DNA of 5,771 bases from Spirochaetaceae bacterium. Lineage in GTDB: Bacteria; Spirochaetota; Spirochaetia; DSM-27196; SLAA01. The notes under the pieces are model-generated. The model was not told the DNA's origin, made no database searches, and saw nothing but the letters and a program-made list of their open reading frames with translations. The position numbers and the translations under genes were made by a program. Every line of letters starts with the position of its first letter. The stretch's first letter is position 1. The DNA lies in contig PXEI01000265.1 of the NCBI GenBank assembly GCA_003564775.1, positions 1 to 5,771 of the forward strand. Reading direction: 5' to 3'. Of the stretch, positions 1-5,771 are shown one piece after another.

Positions 1-266
1 CGGCCACCCGAATTGTGTCTATGGGATTAGTGAACCGCACCCTGGTGCACCCGCGCGAAGTGTTTGCAGAGGCAATTGTAGACCGTGCGACCGCGGTGAT
101 TGTGGCCCACAACCACCCCTCGGGCCGCACCGAACCGAGCCCGGAAGACCGCGAGGTGACCGAGCGTCTGCGCCGCGCCGGTGAGACCCTGGGAATACGG
201 CTGCTTGACCACATTGTGTTTGGCCCGGAGCGCTACTACAGCTTCTTAGAGAATGGCGACATGTAG
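1..266 (+). CDS. radC: RadC-family JAMM/MPN domain protein, C-terminal part (5' end outside window)
   Basis: This is the last 87 codons of a radC gene, read in the frame that begins at base 3 and ending at the TAG at 264-266. The open frame continues through the left edge, so the GTG at 15 is an internal valine and not a start. The fragment shows the RadC signature. It has the segment VNRTLVHPREVF, whose glutamate belongs to the JAMM motif, then AHNHPSG, and then an aspartate in PSPED, giving the H-x-H-x10-D spacing of a JAMM zinc site (His codons at 108-110 and 114-116). The end, LLDHIVFGPERYYSF, is also typical. RadC proteins were once called DNA repair proteins, but their role is not firmly established; the JAMM fold suggests metal-dependent hydrolase activity. 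The N-terminal helix-hairpin-helix part expected in full-length RadC (about 220 residues) is outside the window. The gene converges on the minus-strand operon with a 48-bp gap. Confidence 0.95.
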   Translation, partial: ATRIVSMGLVNRTLVHPREVFAEAIVDRATAVIVAHNHPSGRTEPSPEDREVTERLRRAGETLGIRLLDHIVFGPERYYSFLENGDM

Positions 267-295
267 GCGGGCTCACAGGGCCTTCGGGGCTTACG

Positions 296-326
296 AGCTA
301 CCCGGCCTCAGAAGCTACTCGGCCTC
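296..326. repeat. Imperfect 14-bp tandem repeat across the end of the secreted-protein gene
   Basis: AGCTACCCGGCCTC (296-309) and AGCTACTCGGCCTC (313-326) match at 13 of 14 positions with a period of 17 bp. The second copy contains the last codons and TAG stop of the secreted-protein gene, and the first copy lies just beyond it. This looks like a small local duplication. It does not form a recognisable terminator hairpin. Confidence 0.6.
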
Positions 327-782
327 GTCGGGCTGTTCCGGCCCGTCCGGCCCAAAGAGTGCGGATATCTGCTCCCAGGCCAGACCGCGGTAGTGCTGAA
401 ACTCGCTGCCGGTATCAATCTCGTCTATCATGTCTATGAGCCCATAGCCCTGGGCAATGAGCAGCTCATGGGCACGAACCATTTCCTCTACCACACGCCG
501 GTCGGCGCCTTCAAGCATATCACTTGCAAGCAGCTCGTTGAGTGCGTCGCGCGAGTTGGCGTTAAGCCCAACGCTTTCCTCGGCCAGGGTGCGCGCCGTC
601 TGTGCGGTGTAGCGCTCCGAGGCGTAACTGTCAGCCACCGTGCCCAGCACGAGATAGGAAAAGTACAGGTTGGAGGCGCCAACCGACCCCAACGCAAAGA
701 GCCGTGCATCGGGCTGCTCTGCTGCTGGCATAACAAGCCCGGTCAGTGCAATGAGCACCACGAAAACTACCGCTTTTCTCAT
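315..782 (-). CDS. Small secreted acidic protein of unknown function
   Basis: I do not recognise this 155-residue protein. The ATG at 782 is preferred over a longer reading that begins at 818, because an AAGGAG lies 8 nt upstream of it and the resulting protein begins with a classic signal peptide. That signal is MRK, then a hydrophobic stretch (about residues 4-18, VVFVVLIALTGLVM), then PAA-EQ as a plausible signal peptidase I site near residue 21. There is no cysteine anywhere, so it is not a lipoprotein and has no disulfides. The mature part looks helical, with a weakly hydrophobic section (about residues 28-50) that could be a helix or a weak membrane segment. Alanine- and glutamate-rich helices follow (about 55-112), then an acidic stretch (GLIDMIDEIDTG) and a Pro/Glu/Asp-rich tail ending PDEAE. 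It lies 54 bp downstream of the M16C protease gene and is probably the last gene of that operon. An export-dependent role in the periplasm or outside the cell is inferred from the signal peptide alone. Confidence 0.75.
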   Translation of the reverse strand: MRKAVVFVVLIALTGLVMPAAEQPDARLFALGSVGASNLYFSYLVLGTVADSYASERYTAQTARTLAEESVGLNANSRDALNELLASDMLEGADRRVVEEMVRAHELLIAQGYGLIDMIDEIDTGSEFQHYRGLAWEQISALFGPDGPEQPDEAE

Positions 783-790
783 ACCTCGTA

Positions 791-796
791 CTCCTT
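791..796 (-). promoter_or_regulatory. Shine-Dalgarno sequence deciding the start of the secreted protein
   Basis: The minus strand reads AAGGAG, followed by 8 nt and then ATG at 782-780. This is close to ideal spacing. It lies inside the longer reading that would begin at 818 and is the main reason for choosing the shorter start, which also puts the signal peptide at the N-terminus. Confidence 0.8.
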
Positions 797-836
797 CATG
801 CGCAACCCGCGCCAGCATGGCTCAACAATATCCGCA

Positions 837-3791
837 TTACAAGGGGATATCAACTCGATTCCGGGAAAGCTCCGGCATTTGTTGCTCGGCCGCCTGCAAG
901 GCGGCACGCCCAGCAAGCACACTGACTCGTACATCGCCCCAGTGGTCACGCAACCTCTCGGCCGCACGGCGGATCTCTGCTGAACCCATACCCAGAATCC
1001 AGTCGCGTTTGCGCTGTCTATACTCATCCTCGATACCAAACAGCGATCGCTTGAGCCCTATTACACCTTTTTGACCCGGAGACAGTGGCCTGAGGTCGGA
1101 ACTCACGGTACCAATGACCGCAAGATCCATCTCACGCGTCGGTACATCAAGTCCGGCATGGTACTCAAGCCCGGCACGGAAGCGCTCAAGCGTCTCTACA
1201 ATATGAGGATCCCGGTAGGAGCCAAAACTAAAGGCACGGTCCATGCCACGCGCCGAGGCAAATGCGCCATAGGCCCCACCCTTCATGCGAATTTCCTCCC
1301 ACAGAAAGCCGGTGCGCAGTAAATGCGAAAGCACGATCTCGGCAGCGTACTCGGCGCTGCCCGAACTGGCCCCGGGGAGAGCAGCCCCCACGTATGACAC
1401 ATCTGCCGGGGCAGAAAGCGACTCAAGCGCCGGAAAGCTCCCGTACTCGGTGACGATATCTTTGCCCAGCTGGCCCTCAGGCAAGGACAGCAGAAAACGT
1501 TCCAGGATGCCCGCAACAGCCGGATAGGCCGAGTCTGAACATACCAGCGAGAGTTGGGTCCGAGCCCGAGTGAAGATTTCCGCGGCCAGTCCACTGAGCC
1601 GAGCAGAAACCGCCTCTATATCTTCAGCAAAACCGGTGAGGTCAAACAAATGAGTAATACCGCGCCACCGTTCTTCAAGCGCCAAAGCTGGCGAGAAGGA
1701 GCGCACGGCACGTAGTCCCGCGTAGGTGTGCCCCGCAGGAATAATGGAGGAGCGCATGTCGTTACGGCTCTCCGATACTACATCGCTCAGTCTACGACCG
1801 GGGCGCAGATCGGCATCACGGAGTATCCGTCCCATGAGGTCCAGGGCCTCGGAAAGCGAGTGTTCCAGTGCCTTTACCCGTAAGTTGAAGTAACGCCCGT
1901 GAGCACCATCCGGACGTGGGTCACCGTCGGGTGTGAGAATGCTCCCGACCTCAAGCCCGGAGTGGATTCCGCCGCTGACCAGATCAATTTGGCGGGCCAG
2001 CTCGTCGTAACTCATGTCCAGCAGGCCGCACTCGGTCAGGGCGTCGGCCAGCACCGGCAGAATCTGGAGTTGCTGCTCGTTAAGCCCCTGCAGGCTAAAG
2101 GCAAAGTCCAGGTAAACGATGTCGTTGGTGAAGCTCTCATGGTAAAAGACCGGAACACCGGCAACGCTGGTGTTGGTCATTGGAATTCGAATAATCTCGC
2201 GCGGAACGTCGCTGCGCTCCAGAAACGGAATAGCAGAAACTGCAGCTGCATCATCTGGTGTTTCCTGAGCGGTTGCCAGGGCCGCCTGCTCACGCTGGAT
2301 CTGCTCACGGTCTGCATCGGTTAGCTCGGCCTGCCAGGCAGCAAGGAACCGGCGCTCGTCCTCGGCCCGACGTTCCAGGAGCTCTGGGTCAGGACGCACC
2401 ACCACGGTGGACCGGTGCGTATTGTCAAGAAGCCGGTGCTGTATCGTCTCCTCCAGCAGCCGTGGATTCTGGAGGAGCTGGCGCCGCAGTTCTTCCACGT
2501 AGGGGGTAAACAGCATTGTGTCCTCGGGCCGAGCGCCGTTCATCCAGCCACGAAGCGAGCGGCGCATAAGCCGCAAGCCAAAAGAACTACCGGTCTTGAG
2601 CTCGCGATTCCGAAACTCAAGCTTCCGGAGCGCTCCTTCAACCAGCTGCGCGTCTATTCCGTCCTGTACCAGACGCCGCAGTTCGTTGAGAATGAGCTCC
2701 TCCACCGCCTCTTTGGACTCCGGATTCGTGCCACGCATGCCAACCGAGAAAACCACCTCGGCCAGTTCGGTCTCAATGCCGCTGGTAGAGGAGAGATCTT
2801 CACCAAGGTCGGACTCAACAATGACTCTGTACAGCGGTGATGCCGAGCTTCCAAGCAGCACCTCGGCTAGTAGCTCCAGCTTCAGCGTTTGCTCCGGATC
2901 ACGAACCGGGTCAAGCAACCAGTTCATAGTGACCGATGTCTTGTCCACCACCGTATCCTCACGGTCCACCGGATAATGGGCGATGTAGTCACGCGGTGCA
3001 CTCCAGCGGATCTGCGGCTCTACCCGGAAGTCGCCCTGCCCCTGTTCAAAGCGCGAGAGGAACCGGGTTTCGTAAAACTCCAGGTAACGCTCGGTAGGTA
3101 TATCGCCATACACAAAAGCCTTGGCATTGGAGGGGTGGTAGTAGGTTTCATGAAAGGCGCGGAAGGCTTCGTAACTCAGAGAGGGAATGCACTCCGGGTC
3201 GCCGCCGGAGTCGTAGGCGTACGCTGTGTCAGGAAGCAGCGAGCGGTAGCTCCAGTCGGCCTCTATGCCTTCCTGCGTTGAGTAGTTGCCTTTCATCTCG
3301 TTAAACACAACGCCGCTGAGGGACAGGGTACCGTCCTCACTGAGAACAAGCCGGTGCCCCTCCTGCTGGAAGAACTCTTTGCGCAGCAGAGGAAAAAAGA
3401 CCGCGTCGCCGTAGACATCAAGGATATTGAAGAGGTCTTTATCAACGGTACTTGCTGCGGGATAGACGGTTTTGTCAGGAAAGGTAAAGGCGTTGAGAAA
3501 GGTACTCATGCTTCCCTTCAGGAGCAGCAGAAACGGATCCTTGACCGGGTACTTCTCGGACCCGCACAGCACGGTGTGCTCAAGAATATGCGCAACGCCG
3601 GTAGAGTCCCGTGGCAGGGTGAAGAAAGAGACCGCAGCAAGATTCTCGGGGTCGTCACACACAACGTGATAGAGCTCAAAACCAGTGCGCTCATGGCGAG
3701 CCCAGACCCCTGTTGCCCGGATCTCCGGTAAAGGATGTACCGAAATAATGCGAAACCCGGAGGTAATGGTACCTTCCTGTAATGTAGTCAT
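837..3791 (-). CDS. M16C zinc metalloprotease, presequence protease (PreP)-like
   Basis: This 984-residue protein is an inverzincin-type metallopeptidase of family M16C, which degrades peptides in a closed chamber formed by two bowl-shaped halves. The motif HILEH at residues 68-72 supplies zinc ligands H68 and H72 and the catalytic E71. The third ligand is E165 in VVFNEMKG. The following YSTQEG and the early HTVLCGSEKYPVKDPF are typical of the PreP subfamily. A charged, probably helical linker (about 471-518) joins the halves, and the M16C-associated domain should span roughly 470-725. In the C-terminal half, R835 and Y841 of RMKGGAYG match the substrate-binding Arg/Tyr pair of the family. 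The length fits full PreP proteins and the frame is unbroken. There is no signal peptide, so it is probably cytoplasmic and acts on peptides rather than folded proteins. The ATG at 3791 has AGGAG 6 nt upstream. It lies 46 bp downstream of mtnN, probably in the same operon. The physiological substrate cannot be read from the sequence. Confidence 0.95.
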   Translation of the reverse strand: MTTLQEGTITSGFRIISVHPLPEIRATGVWARHERTGFELYHVVCDDPENLAAVSFFTLPRDSTGVAHILEHTVLCGSEKYPVKDPFLLLLKGSMSTFLNAFTFPDKTVYPAASTVDKDLFNILDVYGDAVFFPLLRKEFFQQEGHRLVLSEDGTLSLSGVVFNEMKGNYSTQEGIEADWSYRSLLPDTAYAYDSGGDPECIPSLSYEAFRAFHETYYHPSNAKAFVYGDIPTERYLEFYETRFLSRFEQGQGDFRVEPQIRWSAPRDYIAHYPVDREDTVVDKTSVTMNWLLDPVRDPEQTLKLELLAEVLLGSSASPLYRVIVESDLGEDLSSTSGIETELAEVVFSVGMRGTNPESKEAVEELILNELRRLVQDGIDAQLVEGALRKLEFRNRELKTGSSFGLRLMRRSLRGWMNGARPEDTMLFTPYVEELRRQLLQNPRLLEETIQHRLLDNTHRSTVVVRPDPELLERRAEDERRFLAAWQAELTDADREQIQREQAALATAQETPDDAAAVSAIPFLERSDVPREIIRIPMTNTSVAGVPVFYHESFTNDIVYLDFAFSLQGLNEQQLQILPVLADALTECGLLDMSYDELARQIDLVSGGIHSGLEVGSILTPDGDPRPDGAHGRYFNLRVKALEHSLSEALDLMGRILRDADLRPGRRLSDVVSESRNDMRSSIIPAGHTYAGLRAVRSFSPALALEERWRGITHLFDLTGFAEDIEAVSARLSGLAAEIFTRARTQLSLVCSDSAYPAVAGILERFLLSLPEGQLGKDIVTEYGSFPALESLSAPADVSYVGAALPGASSGSAEYAAEIVLSHLLRTGFLWEEIRMKGGAYGAFASARGMDRAFSFGSYRDPHIVETLERFRAGLEYHAGLDVPTREMDLAVIGTVSSDLRPLSPGQKGVIGLKRSLFGIEDEYRQRKRDWILGMGSAEIRRAAERLRDHWGDVRVSVLAGRAALQAAEQQMPELSRNRVDIPL

Positions 3792-3797
3792 TGAGAA

Positions 3798-3802
3798 CTC
3801 CT
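3798..3802 (-). promoter_or_regulatory. Shine-Dalgarno sequence of the M16C protease gene
   Basis: The minus strand reads AGGAG, 6 nt before the ATG at 3791-3789. It supports this start and shows that the organism uses ordinary ribosome binding sites inside the operon, unlike the first gene, mtnN, which lacks one. Confidence 0.75.
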
Positions 3803-3837
3803 ATCTATTTTATGGCGCCTTGTCATGCGGGCCCGGA

Positions 3838-4545
3838 TCATGTAGACCGGGATGTGCCGAGTAAGGCCGCGACAAAGCGTACATTGTTTTGAGATACCTT
3901 CCGGAGAAACCGGTTCAGCTGAATGGACGGCTTAGCGGTCACATGATCAGATATCGTCCTAATAACCAGGAACGGAATACGGTTCACCGTCGCGACCAGG
4001 GCAAGCGCGGCACCCTCCATCTCCACTGCGTCCCCGGCAAGCTCGTCACGGAGGAGATGCAGCAGGCCTTGATCCGCCTCGCCAAGATTACTCACAAAAC
4101 GGTCACCGCTCAGAACTCGGCCCCGACGCACCACCCCCAGTTCCGAGCCAACCAATGCGGCCGTGGCCAGCATATCCGGGTCTGAGTGCAGGATCCTGTA
4201 TGGCGTATATGGCACCGCGCCGACAGCGAAGCCCAACTCGGTCACGTCAAGATCATACTGCAGCAGATCTTCTCCAAGCACGATGTCGCCAATTGAGAGC
4301 TTCTCGTGCAGAGCCCCGGCAATTCCCAACAGGATAATTCGTCCAGGTTGATAGTTGGAGATCACTTCCTGGGCACACATAGCCGCCATGACCTTGCCGA
4401 CTCCGGAACGCGCGGTTACAACCGGACGCCCGTACAAAGTGCCGGTAGCCACGCTTCCGGCAGCACCTGGGTGCTCGGTGACATGTTCCATAGCGGCACG
4501 CACCGCCGCAATTTCTCCATCCATGGCCGCGATAATTGCATACAT
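3838..4545 (-). CDS. mtnN: 5'-methylthioadenosine/S-adenosylhomocysteine nucleosidase
   Basis: This 235-residue enzyme (MTAN, Pfs) hydrolyses methylthioadenosine to methylthioribose plus adenine and S-adenosylhomocysteine to S-ribosylhomocysteine plus adenine. It thereby relieves product inhibition of methyltransferases and, where LuxS exists, feeds AI-2 formation. The length is close to E. coli MTAN (232). The catalytic residues are visible: E11 in AAMDGEI (E. coli E12), E177 in AVEMEGAA (E. coli E174) and the catalytic aspartate D200 in RTISD (E. coli D197). SGVGKVMAA, GIAGAL, DIVLGE and SGDRFV are further family motifs. After ISD the usual Ala-Asp is replaced by HVTA, a mild departure. A GTG at 4584 in the same frame would add 13 residues that do not fit the family and would start inside the predicted -35 box, so ATG 4545 is chosen. 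No Shine-Dalgarno sequence precedes it; the predicted transcript is almost leaderless. It is probably the first gene of the three-gene minus-strand operon and is divergent from the malY-like gene. Confidence 0.95.
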   Translation of the reverse strand: MYAIIAAMDGEIAAVRAAMEHVTEHPGAAGSVATGTLYGRPVVTARSGVGKVMAAMCAQEVISNYQPGRIILLGIAGALHEKLSIGDIVLGEDLLQYDLDVTELGFAVGAVPYTPYRILHSDPDMLATAALVGSELGVVRRGRVLSGDRFVSNLGEADQGLLHLLRDELAGDAVEMEGAALALVATVNRIPFLVIRTISDHVTAKPSIQLNRFLRKVSQNNVRFVAALLGTSRST

Positions 4546-4554
4546 ACTGTGGTG

Positions 4555-4584
4555 AGTATAGTACAGTCCATACCTGACTGTCAC
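4555..4584 (-). promoter_or_regulatory. Predicted sigma70 promoter of the mtnN operon
   Basis: On the minus strand, GTGACA (4584-4579) is followed by an 18-bp spacer and TATACT (4560-4555). Each hexamer matches 5 of 6 bases of the sigma70 consensus. Transcription would start about 7 nt further on, near 4548, only some 3 nt before the mtnN ATG at 4545. This is a prediction from consensus matching only. Confidence 0.6.
4563..4581. promoter_or_regulatory. Candidate operator: 19-bp inverted repeat
   Basis: ACAGTC and GACTGT form a perfect 6-bp inverted repeat separated by 7 bp. It lies between the -10 and -35 of the predicted mtnN promoter and overlaps the -35 by 3 bp. A third copy of the pentamer, ACTGT, lies at 4546-4550, in inverted orientation to ACAGT at 4563-4567 and directly in front of the start codon. 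A dimeric regulator binding here would be expected to block mtnN transcription. No regulator gene is in the window and I do not recognise the motif. Confidence 0.35.
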
Positions 4585-4606
4585 GCTTAGCAGATATGCC
4601 GTAGCC

Positions 4607-4635
4607 TTGACAGGAGGCGTTGCTCAAGCTATACC
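4607..4635 (+). promoter_or_regulatory. Predicted sigma70 promoter of the malY-like gene
   Basis: A perfect -35 hexamer TTGACA (4607-4612) is followed by a 17-bp spacer and TATACC (4630-4635, 4 of 6 bases of the -10 consensus). The expected transcription start is near 4642, leaving a leader of about 4 nt before the ATG at 4646. The -35 box stands back to back with that of the mtnN promoter, with 22 bp between them. An AGGAGG at 4612-4617 lies within the promoter and would not be part of this transcript. Confidence 0.6.
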
Positions 4636-4645
4636 CAAATGACAC

Positions 4646-5771
4646 ATGAAAGATTCAAATGCGATTAACGAAACAAGTGAAAGTTTTTCTACAACAGTTG
4701 AGCGTCGCGGTACCGATGCCGCAAAGTGGGATCTTATTCCGGATGGGCGTTTACCATTTTGGGTCGCCGATATGGACTTCGCCGTAGCTCCCGAGATTAC
4801 CGAAGCACTGCACACGCGCACCGAGCATCCGGTGTTTGGGTACACTCTTCCACCAGAGAGCCTGTATGAGGCGTTTCGTGAGTTTCAGCTACGACATCAC
4901 AGCCGAGAAATACCCCGCCAACACTGTGTCGTTATCCCTGGCGTAATGCCAGCACTGCGCACCGCGGTTGAACTGCTCTCCGTTCCCGGCGACAAGGTAG
5001 TTTTACAACCCCCGGTGTATCCACCTTTTTTTGACTCCATTAGGGCCAAAGGCCGTCAGGTTGTAGAGAACCCTCTTGTTCTTGAGAACGACTCATACCA
5101 CATGGACCTGGTCGGTTTGGAAGAGATCTTTAAGGCTGGCGCGCGGCTCATGCTGCTGTGTTCGCCGCATAACCCGGTTGGTCGCGTCTGGTCTGCTGCG
5201 GAACTCAGTGAACTTGCGGAACTGTGCAGGCGTTACGAGGTAACCGTTATCTCGGATGAGATCCATGCGGACATTGCTCATGCCGATGCTGGTCACGAGG
5301 GTGACATCCACGCGGCTGACTCGGTGTCGCCCGCGTTTCTCCCTTTTGATGCATTCCTTGCGGAGGACGATGAAGACGCTGAAACCGGAGCCCATGCTGT
5401 ATCGCTTGTCTCGCCCAGCAAAACCTTTAATATTCCGGGTGCCTCGGTGGCCTTTGCTGTTATTCCCAACAGACCTTTGCGACGCCGTTTTCGGGAAGGT
5501 CTCAAAGCCAACGGGCTTGACCATCCTCATATCTTTGGCATGGTAAGCTCCGAAGCCGGATACCGTTTTGGTGACACCTGGCTCAACAACCTGGGGAAGC
5601 AGCTGCGGAGCAACCTGGTACTGCTTGAGCGGCTATGTTCCGAGTGCAGCCTCAAGCCTCGGCTATTCACGCCTGAAATCAGTTTTGTTGCCTGGGTCGA
5701 GTTCCGCGAGTTTCTGAGTTCCACCGGCCTGACCGATGAAGAGTTTCGGGAGAAACTCCGTACCGTGGCCC
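4646..5771 (+). CDS. malY: MalY/PatB-type PLP-dependent C-S beta-lyase (3' end outside window)
   Basis: The visible 375 residues belong to the aminotransferase fold type I family that includes E. coli MalY, Bacillus PatB and Treponema denticola cystalysin. These enzymes release a thiol, pyruvate and ammonia from cystathionine, cysteine or related thioethers. Landmarks, in order, are RRGTDAAKWD (20-29), FWVADMDF (38-45), GYT near 65-67, PPVYPPFF with the PLP-stacking Tyr125, CSPHNPVGRVW with Asn176 (172-182), SDEIHAD with Asp204 (203-209), and SPSKTFNIPG with Lys259 as the Schiff-base lysine. CSPHNPVGRVW and PSKTFNI are strikingly cystalysin-like. The C-terminal arginine that holds the substrate carboxylate should lie beyond the window. 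An acidic His/Asp-rich insertion fills about 211-250. ATG 4646 is the first possible start, because a stop (TGA 4640-4642) is in frame just upstream; about ten extra N-terminal residues precede the usual family start. There is no usable Shine-Dalgarno sequence. Whether it is a cystathionine beta-lyase, a cysteine desulfhydrase or also a regulator like MalY cannot be decided here. Confidence 0.9.
   Translation, partial: MKDSNAINETSESFSTTVERRGTDAAKWDLIPDGRLPFWVADMDFAVAPEITEALHTRTEHPVFGYTLPPESLYEAFREFQLRHHSREIPRQHCVVIPGVMPALRTAVELLSVPGDKVVLQPPVYPPFFDSIRAKGRQVVENPLVLENDSYHMDLVGLEEIFKAGARLMLLCSPHNPVGRVWSAAELSELAELCRRYEVTVISDEIHADIAHADAGHEGDIHAADSVSPAFLPFDAFLAEDDEDAETGAHAVSLVSPSKTFNIPGASVAFAVIPNRPLRRRFREGLKANGLDHPHIFGMVSSEAGYRFGDTWLNNLGKQLRSNLVLLERLCSECSLKPRLFTPEISFVAWVEFREFLSSTGLTDEEFREKLRTVA

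Noticed and set aside
267..314. A possible bidirectional terminator between radC and the secreted-protein gene
   Set aside because: The GC-rich stretch around 279-290 forms only a 3-bp stem on inspection and no T-run follows on either strand.
393..983. A 196-codon open frame on the + strand opposite the secreted protein and the end of the protease gene
   Set aside because: It is antisense to two well-supported genes, has no recognisable domain, crosses the intergenic gap and reads like a shadow of GC-rich coding sequence.
1899..2840. Several open frames of 80-150 codons on the + strand within the protease gene
   Set aside because: The minus strand here encodes a continuous, motif-verified M16C protein. 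These frames have low-complexity or motif-free translations and are shadows.
3354..3731. A 125-codon + strand frame opposite the N-terminal part of the protease
   Set aside because: It is antisense to the zinc-site region of the M16C protein, whose conservation explains the open frame. No ribosome binding site or family match is evident.
3807..3812. A -10-like TAAAAT on the minus strand upstream of the protease gene
   Set aside because: No -35-like hexamer lies at a suitable distance, and a start about 7 nt downstream would fall inside the Shine-Dalgarno sequence and remove it.
4546..4584. A longer mtnN reading starting at GTG 4584
   Set aside because: The extra 13 residues (ending THHS) are not part of the family, there is no ribosome binding site, and the GTG overlaps the predicted -35 box.
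4612..4649. A mini-ORF with AGGAGG and TTG at 4620, nine codons, whose TGA overlaps the malY ATG; a possible leader peptide with translational coupling
   Set aside because: The spacing between AGGAGG and TTG is only 2 nt, and the site lies between the -35 and -10 boxes, so it would be transcribed only from an undetected upstream promoter.
5093..5530. A 145-codon minus-strand frame within the malY-like gene
   Set aside because: It is antisense to the PLP-binding motifs of the lyase and its translation has no recognisable features.

Overview
The window holds five protein genes and one compact divergent promoter region. It has no RNA genes, mobile elements or CRISPR arrays that I can see. The DNA is moderately GC-rich and densely packed. 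The gene families are bacterial. The combination of a PreP-type M16C metalloprotease and a cystalysin-like C-S lyase reminds me of spirochaetes with moderate GC content (Spirochaeta/Alkalispirochaeta-like). This is only an inference from family resemblance; no marker gene in the window settles it.

Layout. At the left edge is the 3' end of radC on the + strand (to 266), containing the JAMM metal-binding motif. It converges on a three-gene minus-strand block that is read from right to left. The block contains a 5'-methylthioadenosine/S-adenosylhomocysteine nucleosidase (mtnN/pfs, 4545-3838), a 984-residue M16C zinc metalloprotease of the presequence-protease type (3791-837), and a 155-residue secreted acidic protein of unknown function (782-315). 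Gaps of 46 and 54 bp, with a good Shine-Dalgarno sequence in front of each of the two downstream genes, suggest one operon. To the right, on the + strand, a MalY/PatB-type PLP-dependent C-S beta-lyase starts at 4646 and runs off the window.

How the parts fit. mtnN and the malY-like gene are divergent and share exactly 100 bp. Both enzymes can act in sulfur-amino-acid metabolism. The nucleosidase removes S-adenosylhomocysteine and methylthioadenosine, and MalY-type lyases cleave cystathionine or cysteine-type thioethers. The shared region carries back-to-back sigma70-like promoters. Each -10 box lies so close to its start codon that both mRNAs would have leaders of only about 3-4 nt, and neither gene has a Shine-Dalgarno sequence at a usable distance. 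A 19-bp inverted repeat lies between the -35 and -10 of the mtnN promoter and is a candidate operator. The protease and the secreted protein have no evident link to sulfur metabolism and probably just share the transcript.

Most of the window is ordinary housekeeping sequence. The points most worth a second look are the paired near-leaderless divergent promoters with the candidate operator, the acidic His/Asp-rich insertion in the C-S lyase, and the unrecognised secreted protein.
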